Source: Spisula solida (Eukaryota; Mollusca; Bivalvia; Venerida; Mactridae). From it: a stretch of DNA of 64,000 bases. Below, one piece after another: positions 53,901 through 64,000 of this stretch (the first letter of the stretch is position 1; every line of letters starts with the position of its first letter). The stretch covers positions 47,208,734 through 47,272,733 of the forward strand of contig OX365946.1 in NCBI GenBank assembly GCA_947247005.1, given 5' to 3'. The notes under the pieces were generated by a model, which had not been told where the DNA came from, made no database searches, and saw only the letters and a program-made list of their open reading frames with translations. The translations under genes were made by a program, and so were the position numbers.

Positions 53901-55307
53901 TGCTCTACAGAGGGCCGCTTAGTGTGTTATAGAGAGGATGTTGCTCTACAGAGGGCCGCTTTATGTGTTATAGAGAGGATGTTGCTCTACTAAGGGCCGC
54001 TTAGTGTGTTATAGAGAGGATGTTGCTCTACAGACGGCCGCTTAGTGTGTTATAGAGAGGTTGTTGCTCTACAGAGGGCCGCTTAGTGTGTTATAGAGAG
54101 GTTGTTGCTCTACAGAGGGCCGCTTAGTGTGTTATAGAGAGGTTGTTGCTCTACAGAGGGCCGCTTAGTGTGTTATAGAGAGGTTGTTGCTCTACAGAAG
54201 GCCGCTTAGTGTGTTATAGAGAGGATGTTGCTCTACTAAGGACCACTTAGTGTGTTATAGAGAGGTTGTTGCTCTACAGAGGGCCGCTTAGTGTGTTATA
54301 GAGAGGATGTTGCTCTACAGACGGCCGCTTAGTGTGTTATAGAGAGGTTGTTGCTCTACAGAGGGCCGCTTAGTGTGTTATAGAGAGGTTGTTGCTCTAC
54401 AGAGGGCCGCTTAGTGTGTTATAGAGAGGTTGTTGCTCTACAGAGGGCCGTTTAGTGTGTTATAGAGAGGTTGTTGCTCTACAGAGGGCCGCTTAGTGTG
54501 TTATAGAGAGGATGTTGCTCTCCTAAGGACCACTTAGTGTGTTATAGAGAGGATGTTGCTCTACAGAGGGCCGCTTTATGTGTTATAGAGAGGATGTTGC
54601 TCTACAGAGGGCCGCTTAGTGTGTGATAGAGAGGTTGTTGCTCTACAGAGGGCCGCTTAGTGTGTTATGGAGAGGTTGTTGCTCTACAGAGGGCCGCTTA
54701 GTGTGTTATAGAGAGGATGTTGCTCTCCTAAGGACCACTTAGTGTGTTATAGAGAGGATGTTGCTCTACAGAGGGCCGCTTTATGTGTTATAGAGAGGAT
54801 GTTGCTCTACAGAGGGCCGCTTAGTGTGTGATAGAGAGGTTGTTGCTCTACAGAGGGCCGCTTAGTGTGTTATAGAGAGGTTGTTGCTCTACAGAGGGCC
54901 GCTTAGTGTGTTATAGAGAGGATGTTGCTCTCCTAAGGACCACTTAGTGTGTTATAGAGAGGATGTTGCTCTACAGAGGGCCGCTTTATGTGTTATAGAG
55001 AGGATGTTGCTCTACAGAGGGCCGCTTAGTGTGTGATAGAGAGGTTGTTGCTCTACAGAGGGCCGCTTAGTGTGTTATGGAGAGGTTGTTACTCTACAGA
55101 GGGCCGCTTAGTGTGTTATGGAGAGGTTGTTACTCTACAGAGGGCCGCTTAGTGTGTTATAGAGAGGTTGTTGCTCTACAGAGGGCCGCTTAGTGTGTTA
55201 TGGAGAGGTTGTTACTCTACAGAGGGCCGCTTAGTCTGTGATAGAGAGGATGTTGCTCTACAGAGGGCCGCTTAGTGTGTTATGGAGAGGTTGTTACTCT
55301 ACAGAGG
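50958..55307. repeat. 41-bp satellite array, about 105 copies (4.35 kb)
   Basis: The consensus unit is GAGAGG(A/T)TGTTGCTCTAC followed by AGAGGGCCGCTTAGTGTGTT and ATA. Frequent variants are CTCCTAAGGACCACTT, CTACTAAGGGCC and GCTTTATGTG, which recur in runs and indicate higher-order duplication. No frame stays open. A diverged single unit in inverse orientation (ACCTCTGTAGAGCAACA) lies just upstream at about 50919-50935. Confidence 0.97.
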
Positions 55308-55439
55308 GTCGGTATAATTATCTTGCTCGCATGTTCTTGTTATACTTACTCTTCTGTCTAGGTGTTTATAGAACGACCACCAATATAATTCGCCGGGGAC
55401 AACTCTAGACGTATCAATAAATAAACATGCATAATAGTT

Positions 55440-55700
55440 GAAGTAGATGATGTAATGCCCCGGTTCAATAAGCAGCCCGTGCTCTTTTACGTGCCTGGTG
55501 AAAAGAATCATACACAGGGTCTCGGTATTCTAAATTCTCGTCCGAATGACTGTTAGTGAATTGAGTTATATGTGGGAAGCACTGAAAAACATTTATGTTT
55601 TTATTCGGCTTGAGGTGGGATCGAACCCCACAATCTTCTGGCTGATAACGTCGGCGTTGATACGCGTTGCAAATGGCTTAATATATTTACCGGAGATATG
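55440..55700 (-). repeat. tRNA/SINE-related sequence
   Basis: On the - strand a B-box GGGGTTCGATCCCAC occurs at about 55615-55629, with a perfect T-stem (GTGGG/CCCAC). Further along, 'TTCACCAGGCACGTAAAAGA' at 55490-55509 matches the SINE-body motif seen at 13970 and 22065. An A-box is not evident. Confidence 0.45.
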
Positions 55701-57424
55701 TGGAAATGACCGAGCTTTTGCGATTGTTCCCATTCACTACTTGAGTACCATTTGTCCACATTTCTGGTTACTTGTTTGATATATAAAAATATGCTTTTAC
55801 TTGTAATTCAGAATCCAGTATTTCTGTATGACAAGGGGAGTAACTCTTACAAGCTCGGATGCTAGCTTATCATTTTACATAACGGCACGAGATAGTCTTA
55901 AATCGATTGTTTGATAATTTAAATTCAATTTTTTTTTTCAGTCTTCTTATTCAATACACTGTATGACTTACTGGGACACTATTAAAAATTCAACTTGTAT
56001 GACTTCTTGCAAGCAAAAAACATCTCTGATTTCTGGTCACTGTATGACTTATTGGAAGACTATATATATTATACAATTTAAGGTGTGTAACTTACTTGAG
56101 GTAACCGGAAGTTGACTCGATTATACATTGTAACTTAAGTGACCACCGTAAAATAATCTTAGCTGACAAATCAAACTTGTTGATGTTACGGTCAGCGTAT
56201 GATGTGGTTTCGCTGACCCGAGTACTTTCCATACATAATCTAACAACCCATTCACGGACACGAATACCACGCTACATTTAATTAAATAAAATTATTTAAA
56301 TGTTCCAAGCTGATAAAATCGAAACCCTAACAGTGATGGGTCACTCCACATTTTTACTGGACGTGTCGTAGATGACCCTTCAAAATTAACAAAGCTTAAC
56401 CTTCAGCCGTATGTTGTAGTGACCACACTGTCGGCAAGATGCCTCGTTAACACAAAAACACCGACCGCAACATCAACCGCAAGAAAGCTCCACTCAAATA
56501 CGAACTTTGAGGACAAAAAATAATTTCCCTCGCCCTCCTGTCATTATCTGTAACTAACGATTAATGCTTTTCATTTGTATTTCTTAAGCTGTACCCACAA
56601 ATATTCTGTCAAACAAAAAGAAACAACAAAGAATAAAACGACATTATGTTTGCACATATCACGGTTGTTGAATAGATGCAGATTACGTGAAACACCGACT
56701 TCCGGTTACGTTCAGTAACACCACACTAAAAGTACCAAATGTTGCTGCCGACTCAAACTAAAACTATGATAATAAACAGGGTATTAATTGTTTTTTAATT
56801 TATATTTTATTTCTGATGAAATAGGATTGGAAACAGGCTTTGTCTATATTAGCCCTCTCATTACAAAGTACATACATGTATTACACAATTTGTAAATAAT
56901 CGACAAATACAATGGTATATAATATATAGAACGAGTTCAATACTTTTACAATGTAATGAATATTATTTGTTTCAAACATACAAACAATTTCTGAAAGTGA
57001 TTCCCCTTTGGTATTTGAACCTGTTATAACGTTATAACACAATACGCGAACCTGCTATCAATGTCAATTTTAGTTTGAAGTATTTATTTACAAAAACATT
57101 ATGCCTTGTATTCATACTCCAGGAATCCTATCACGTTTACCTCAACGAGGTAACAATTCTTCCATTGTTGTTATCATACCGTGTTATTTTTGCTCAAAAT
57201 ACGATCACATTTTTAATGTACACGTGTGTTTGTTTTATAGAATAGATTATAGTTTATTTATATCTCACACAAAACAAAACAAGTCACCAATATGCGTATA
57301 TAACAGATAAGAACATAGTATTATTTCACCCAGGTATTTATGATAAAACATGGTGTTATTTAACAATTTTATACATACAAAATGTACATTTTATATAATA
57401 CAATTTACAGCCTTCCTATCTACA
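55701..57424. other. Non-coding spacer
   Basis: AT-rich. Contains three 'CTGTATGACTT' words around 55820-56050 but no gene. Confidence 0.35.
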
Positions 57425-58384
57425 CTGAGCGGCTTTGAAAACGCAACATTTATACTTAAGTGTAGTAATCATTCATAATTACCTCCCTTTATGGCTAATT
57501 ATGCACATAATTCGAAGTCCACAGTGTGTCATTCAATATATCCAATTTTGGGGATGTGGATTGTTCGTCCTATGTTTGACTCTTGCGTGGATGGCTAGGC
57601 GCTGCCGTCGTTTCTCTGTGACTTTGGGTTGTCTGTGCGCTACAGTATTTATATGTATGCATGTATGTATTTACCCATAGTTCAGCCAATATGAGTTTGA
57701 TTTTGCTGAAAGTTTCAACATTTGTAGCTAAGATATGTGGCATGACAATCAAATTCCTTTTATTAAGATCTGATAAGACCCCTTACCACAATAAAATTTG
57801 ACACAAACAAAAGTGTATTTGATGCCGTGCGACCTTCTTTGTTTTTCCGAATGTAAATGCTGGTGTGTACTTATTTTGCGGGTAAAGATCGTGAACATGT
57901 GTCTGCTTATCATGAAGACAGAAATAAAGTAAAACAAAGATAACTATAAAGCTCAATTTAGATTTAGAAAAGTTGAATTTTATTCACACAATCTCTATCC
58001 AGAATTACTTCCCCTTGACTGTAAAATTAGTCGTATTTTTAGGTAAACCTGAACGATTGCTATTAAGCGTTTTTAAAATTTATAGACCACTATTTTGCGG
58101 AGTGGTAAGCTGTCAATTGTGTTTTTTTTAATTTGTCGATGGAATGACTATTCCAATTGACCGTACATTCAACTAATAAGCATCAACCCATAAATTCTTC
58201 GAACGTGTTTCGTTGTTTTCCGTTTCATTGTTCAATGCATTATTGAAGTGAATTTAGAGGGAAAGAACATCGAGTTACAATCCATGGGTAGCCAGTAACA
58301 TGCACACACAATTTCATTGAGAAATTTTATTAATAAAAAGGTTATCTTGCTTTTTATTACTGTTGCGTTTTCATAGCCGCTAGG
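57425..58384. mobile_element. ~960-bp TIR element, non-autonomous
   Basis: AGCGGCTTTGAAAACGCAAC near 57428 is inverted at 58360-58382 with one mismatch. The interior lacks a transposase motif; the 81-codon frame at 57435-57680 is hydrophobic low-complexity. Confidence 0.78.
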
Positions 58385-58565
58385 AAACTCCCATATTCAA
58401 ACATTGGTCTATACAAATAAATATTTATTTTTGATCGCCTTTTACAGACTGTTTACTATTCAAGTTTTCAATTACAAGATACATGGAAGTGTTTAGGTTT
58501 ACTTTCAGTTTCGTATTCACAGTGCGCTAAATCCACACAATCGTAGACAAAAGAGTTAAAATTTA

Positions 58566-58687
58566 GTTAAATAATCAATTTCCGTAGTTCGCGGTTTCAC
58601 GCATTGTCTTAAGCCACGTGGATTTCTTTGAACTGATACATTATTCAATGCGTGAAACCACGAACTGAGGAAATTGAATTTTCTAAC
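58566..58687. mobile_element. 122-bp hairpin element
   Basis: 'AGTTCGCGGTTTCACGCATTG' (58586-58606) is inverted at 58646-58666, and homology extends out through TCAATTTCC to the ends. The loop is ~40 bp. Confidence 0.85.
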
Positions 58688-59159
58688 TCCATTTTCACTT
58701 CTTATAATTTCGAGCTACAACTAGTGTCGCGTCATGATGAATTTTGATCGACAGCCGATTACATTTTTTCAAAAAGAGCAAATTGCCACCAATTCAAATT
58801 GTTGTTACGTTTTATGATCTTTGCTCGTACATTTTACCTACACTGTGGTATAAAGTCTGGTTCCCGGGTGACGTCATAGTGTCAGTAAGCTCGGAATACA
58901 CGAACGATCGAAATAAGTGAAAATGAAAAACATATTGAATCTACACATGTTCATGGGTACAATAAAAAAATAACTTTTAATTTTTTCAAACAAAAAAAAC
59001 CAATAAATTTTAAAAAAAATCAGCGAATTGAGGATTTGAACCACCAAAAAGGTCAGGATTAGGAATTCTGAACGTTGCCGACAGTAAAAACTGTAATTCG
59101 ATTAATGTAATTGATAAGAATCATGTTATTAAATACTCACATCTGAACGTAATAAATCA

Positions 59160-59725
59160 TAGTCTACCCGCCAAAATGGACTAGTCGGAAAGGTTATGGC
59201 TCAGGGTTCAAAATTGAAGTATGCAATGTTTCAGCATGTCTACGGTTTAGAACAAAAAGGCAACGGAACATTTAAACAAGAGCTGTCCACGAACAGCGCG
59301 TTTCAATATTCACAGTACCGTGCCGTGCTAGGATAGTATAATAATTAAATATTCAAAACAAAATGCTTCATAGCATTTATTTTAGCATTACCCTTTGCTG
59401 TCTAGAGGTTGGGGCTTCTAAGTCGGACAAGACTGATACTTAGGACAAAATTACAGAACATAGTTACCCACTCTTGTGTATGTCTTGGTGTGATGGTGAA
59501 CAAGTATGCAAAGTATCAAATGAATATATCAATGTAATTTTAAGTTATAAAAGGTTTAAAACGTGTTCCTCAACTTTAACATTTGCATTTCTCAGTCAGA
59601 AAGGGGACATGATTTCAAAAACTGTTTGATATGGTTACCTACTTCTGCATATGAGTTGGGGTCATGATGGTGAACAAGTATGCAAAGTATCAAAGCAATA
59701 TGCCAATGCACTTGGAAGATATAAG
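59160..59725. repeat. Dispersed mollusc-type repeat with duplicated sub-unit
   Basis: 'AACAAGAGCTGTCCACGAAC' plus AGCGCG (about 59276) is followed by two diverged ~120-bp sub-units. Each contains 'GATGGTGAACAAGTATGCAA' and AGTATCAAA (59491 and 59668). 'ATGTTTCAGCATGTCTA' at 59226 recurs at 63438. Confidence 0.6.
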
Positions 59726-59880
59726 AGGTTATATAGAGGATCTTGCACGAGTGATCATTATATACGAGTTTTGTTAAACGAGTGGACAAAATGATATGAC
59801 ACTCGGCAAAGCCTCGTTTATTGTTTTTGTCGACGAGTTTAATAAAACTCGTATGTAATGAGCACGAATGTAAGATTCTA

Positions 59881-60142
59881 TTTATCACATAACCTTAGAA
59901 AACGCTCATTATTGTTCAAAAGGATCATGTACGCTGCATGTGTTTCAGCCAAAATTCAGCGGTACAATGAGCGCGACGTCATGGCGACGTTGATATTATG
60001 CTGACGTCATGGACGGATCAATGCATGGATTGGCTAACGTCACGTCAAGCTAATTTACATATTTATTGCACGGTCTGGGAGTGCCGAACGATATTTACGG
60101 CACGGCTTTACGGCACTCCTGGACCGCTGGTTATGTGATAAA
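59881..60142. repeat. R2 repeat, copy 2 (inverted relative to 22449), ends in inverted TTTATCACATAACC
   Basis: TTTATCACATAACC (59881-59894) is inverted at 60129-60142. The interior from 59918 carries, in reverse, the order of 22449-22675, including TGACGTCATGG and GTGCCG...TACGGCAC words. Having both ends makes this the more complete copy. Confidence 0.8.
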
Positions 60143-60574
60143 CAACTTTAACATTTGCATTTTTATCGCAGTTTGCTTGTTCCCTGCCAGTCTCTTCAAA
60201 GGTGCTAATAAAACCGAAATACACTCTAGGTGTGTACACCTACTCAATGTCCTTTGTGTGAAATTGCGACAAACAATACATCAGTGTGGCATTTATTGCA
60301 TGTAACCATTCTATTTTTTTCAGCGTTAGCTGTCTAGCTTGGATGTTGACCTACGTTAACAACCAATGAAATCTTTATACATTTCTCAGGGGTGAATGAA
60401 ATTCCACAATTTGATAGAATATAATATTGTATTCTTTTCACAAAAGGTTATGCTCGATTTTAAATTATTGCACTGTTCTCTTGTGCTAAACGTATACTAC
60501 TATACTCGCCTTTCAGTTATTCCATAGCTTTAGTTGTGCAATATACTCTAAGCAAGAACAATGTTGAACTTTAA

Positions 60575-61819
60575 GACCTGCCGTCCACTAGGACCCCGAA
60601 GGGTTCCCGAAGGCTAAATTTGCCTAATCGGGATGGTTCGGCATGTCTTCAGGACGTTCTGGAACCCTTCCGTGTCGTTCCTGTACGCTTCGGGAAGCCT
60701 TCTGGACACTTCGGGACCGAAAAATCTTCGGCATCCAAATTTTAAAAGTTTTAAAATTTGGACGCCGAAGGTCTTGTTCGGGAAGGCTTCGGGAGTGCTT
60801 CGGTGTAATCGGAAACCCATCGGCAACAGTTCGGGGTGTTCGGGAATCCATCGTCATCAACTCGGCACCTTCGGGAAGCCTTCTGCGAGGCTTCGTAATC
60901 ATTTTAACCATCCCGAACGGTTCCCGAAGGAAGCTGAAGCAATGCCGAAAGCTAGCCGAATATGACGAAGGGATGAGTTATAAACACGGAAGATATGCCG
61001 ATCATGTTAAGACACACGCCGAATAGTTGCCGAAGGCGCCGATTGTGAACGGAAGGGATGCCGAGTCAAAGCAGTATTTCCCGAACTATACAAGAGCGAC
61101 TGTGGAAGCGATGAGGTTAGTTTGCCGATAGTTTTTATCTTGAATATATCGTTTTCATCATGGTCCTACAAACCAAGAACAGGCTACCAAATATGGTTGT
61201 GTCAGCCCTTATAGAAAACTATGACACAACCAGTGTCCCATGGTCTTTAGTTATTAAAGGAAAACACCGGACAGAGACTCCCGGTATATCTACTGTAGTA
61301 AGTTTTTTTCATGAGCTTAATATGTCAGTGTTTTTATACCCGAAACTAAGTCATTCAACATGTGTAGCTGAAAATATGTCTTTTATTTTTTATAGCTGAA
61401 ACTAGCAAGGTTAATGTCGTCTTCTACCAATCGTATTCAACTTTCAACTGATAACACGATAGTAGTTCGGCATCCGATTTATATACATCGGCAACCTTTC
61501 AGCATTCTATCGGCATCGATTCGTAAACAGTTCCGCATATTCTGCAATGTATCCGCAACCTTTCCGCACGATCGGGAAACATTCGGGACCAAATCCTGAA
61601 CTGTCGGCATTCATTCGCGTTGCGTTCGGCAACTTCGGATAGGTTTCGGCGTTCATACTGCAACATTTCGTATAACGATCCCCGAATACATCCCGAACGA
61701 TGCCGATGGCTAAGATCCGCCCATTTTTATTGATAAATGATCCCGAAAGGTTCCCGAAACAAGCAAACTGTAATCGGCTACCCTTCCGCATATCATCAGG
61801 GTCTAGTGGACGGCAGGTC
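60575..61819. mobile_element. 1.25-kb TIR element with TAA target duplication, PIF/Harbinger-like ends
   Basis: GACCTGCCGTCCACTAG at the left is inverted at the right, and TAA flanks both sides (60572-60574 and 61820-61822). A 3-bp TWA target is characteristic of PIF/Harbinger. Both subterminal zones (60595-60960 and 61450-61795) are saturated with degenerate TTCGGGAA/CCGAAGG/TTCGGCA words. A central ~280-bp core (about 61140-61420) lacks them and holds a plain open frame. No transposase motif. Confidence 0.8.
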
Positions 61820-61822
61820 TAA

Positions 61823-62960
61823 GCGACCTGTTACTATACCAGCTGCAGGTTATGTGAAGGTCGGTCAAGTAATGTAAACAAGGGCGGTTCAGTGTTAAAA
61901 ATACTACTGTTTTAAGTTGGTTTTAAACTTCTAAACACAAAATAAAATGCAATTAATTAGTTTGTTGGAAAAAATGTTTGATTACATGAATACTCCGATA
62001 CTGAATAAATTAACATTATTTTGTATCTTGTAAAAACAACATGCATATTTGCATATTTAACAATATCTGTGACCATGTTTTATCCTAAGCTTTCATTAAA
62101 CTTCTTGACATCAATAGATCATGTACTTCAAAATCAAAACAAAAATAATATTTTATTATACATACATAAATAAACTTAGGGTGTACTTAGTTTTTTAATG
62201 AGAAATAATACAATAACGTGAAAATGCAGGTTTCTAGGGTAAACTGCACAAATGTCATGGACCATTCTTTATTTTGGTATATTAAGTGTGCAGTCAACTT
62301 AATTGTCTGTAAGTTATGATAGCATATTTTATAATTTTATAACAATATTTTGTAATGTAAATATGTTCATCCCAATTATTTAGGGTAGTTTTTTATAATT
62401 ATACAGGTGGATAAAAATTATCAAAGGTTGACAAAACCCATCGGCTCGGCCACATGTGTGGTAGACAAACTTTTAGCTCATCCCTTTCAAAGTTAATTTT
62501 TTATATGCGCATGTTTTCCAGTCAGTATCCCCCATAAACTGTTACTTCATATTATATACATGTATTATATAAGTAACGGGAACTGTCTGTCTTAATACAA
62601 AAATGTACAGCGTTTCGTTTGGTATATAAACTAGCTAAAACTAATTACATTCGCAAATGTATTGAACAAATACATGTAACAATCACAGACTGTCATTAAA
62701 CTCAACGCTGTATGTCTTTTTTTAAAGATATTTCTTGTTTCAAAGTCACACCAACCACGCAGTTTTTGGAGACGCAAACATTCACGATAATAATATATAC
62801 TTACGCACGCGGAACATTTTTGCAGACGAATACAAGGATTGGAATAAACTAACACTGACCAACCTAATGTATTACAAATGACAATTGCAAGGACATTTAG
62901 AAGCGACTAGAACAATAGTGAGTATCTGTGCGTTCACTGCAAAAGGTTTGTCTAAGATAT
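61823..62960. other. Non-coding spacer
   Basis: AT-rich. No gene or clear element recognised. Confidence 0.4.
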
Positions 62961-62964
62961 AAAC

Positions 62965-63330
62965 CCATCTAGTGGAGGTCCTTTGTTACTGCCCAAATGT
63001 AGGGCGCGCACATTGTGATCGTAAGGTCCCGGATTCGATCCCCGTCCGTGTAACTGCTTGATTTCTCTGAAGAATAACACACAATGAACACTTCGATCAT
63101 TATGTGAATTGGTACCCGTGAGGGCGGTGTTTGTACATGTAAGATATTCCTGGGCACCGTATACATCTTGATGTTGACTGCATATCAAACAGTAGAAAAA
63201 TGGCCTCCATTGGAAGACGCGAAAGCAGGTTTCCTTAGGTAGCCTAATGACCAGGGGGAGTTAAAATGTTAAAGGGTGGCTAAATGGATGGACTGCTGAA
63301 AGCAGCCCTAGAAAATTGGTTACTTAATTA
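62965..63330 (+). repeat. SINE-like sequence with tRNA-type B-box
   Basis: 'AGGGCGCGCACATTGTGATC' followed by GTAAGGTCCCGGATTCGATC resembles the anticodon-to-T-arm half of a tRNA-derived SINE (B-box about 63030-63041). The downstream body has no strong signature. Confidence 0.45.
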
Positions 63331-64000
63331 TTTACTTACTATTTTACATAACATTAACAGGGTGACAATAAAAATGTAACATACACATGAATTGTATCGG
63401 AATACTGTTTGAGTCCAAGGACTGACGACTTTTATAATGTTTCAGCATGTCTATAATAATTCAGACGACGAAACATTTAAAAATTGAAAACACCATTTTA
63501 AGAAAAACATGAGAACGAAGAGAAAAGTAAATGCATTGTCATTATACAGAATAGATATGACTATTTGGCATTTATAAGCTCAAAAATGTTTTATCGATGA
63601 TTCGCATGCTCCTCGTCAGTCTCTTAGGTGCTTAGTTAACAGAAATACACAATTAGCGCGTATTCGTGTTCAAGTGCCTTTGTGTGGAATTGCGACAAAC
63701 AAGTACCAACTATTTAGCAAAAATCTCACGTGACAATGCAATTTTATTTAATTAACGTCTATATCGTAGTTTTTGGAGGAGTAAAAATTCGCGATAACAC
63801 AATAGTTGGTGTGATACATGTAATACAATGTACTAAGTAAGTTGGAAACGACTTTTGCAGACAAATACATAGAACAAACATGCAGAGAATAGCTTTTATT
63901 TGCCAGTAAACTTTCTGCTGAAATACGGCCTTCATATGAGTGCATCCGTCCGTATTTGAACCCGGGTCGCCAGATGAGATGACAAGCGTATTAAAACCAT
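63331..64000. other. Non-coding spacer
   Basis: Contains 'ATGTTTCAGCATGTCTA' (63438), shared with 59226, and a minus-strand B-box-like GGGTTCAAATAC at the right edge (about 63953-63964). No gene seen. Confidence 0.35.

Noticed and set aside
60614..61791. Multiple frames of 61-127 codons on both strands
   Set aside because: They come from the TTCGGGAA-type words of the Harbinger-like element and have stop-poor GC-rich composition on both strands.

Overview
The window is animal nuclear DNA: AT-rich, gene-poor, with spliced genes (GT-AG introns), very long introns and heavy repeat content. Several dispersed repeats look like types I know from bivalve molluscs: TACATGTA-rich tracts, a 'GTCTGTCTGTC ... 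GGTCAAGGTCA' repeat, and tRNA-derived SINE heads with a downstream CACGTTAAAGAAC-like motif. I infer a bivalve or related mollusc; no sequence here fixes the species.

Only two host genes are well supported. (1) A seven-coding-exon short-chain dehydrogenase/reductase (RDH11-14/WWOX-like) on the + strand, 9481-24023. All six introns keep frame and give a 330-residue protein with every classical SDR motif. Its introns are packed with repeats, including a 3.9-kb terminal-inverted-repeat (TIR) element in intron 3, and its stop codon lies in the first unit of a 43-bp minisatellite. (2) A kelch-repeat protein on the - strand, 32445-33773 (442 residues in one exon), with a probable 5' leader exon near 36381-36497 behind a TATA box.

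The rest is mobile and tandem DNA. Ten tandem arrays (periods 21 to ~115 bp) make up roughly 10 kb, the largest being about 105 copies of a 41-bp unit at 50958-55307. At least a dozen TIR/MITE or hairpin elements are visible. For several, target-site duplications can be read directly: TA at 10564-10972, TAA at 60575-61819, CAGCC at 15835-19761, and the 5-bp TATAT and TTCAA at two members of one family.

The most unusual locus is 41176-46148. It is a ~2.5-kb TIR element with TA target sites into which a second copy of the same element has inserted in opposite orientation. Each copy carries two convergent modules, each built as TATAAATA box, short exon, GTAAGT donor, short intron, acceptor and cysteine-containing ORF. 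The inner copy keeps a 107-codon Cys-rich ORF open. I do not recognise this element or its products.
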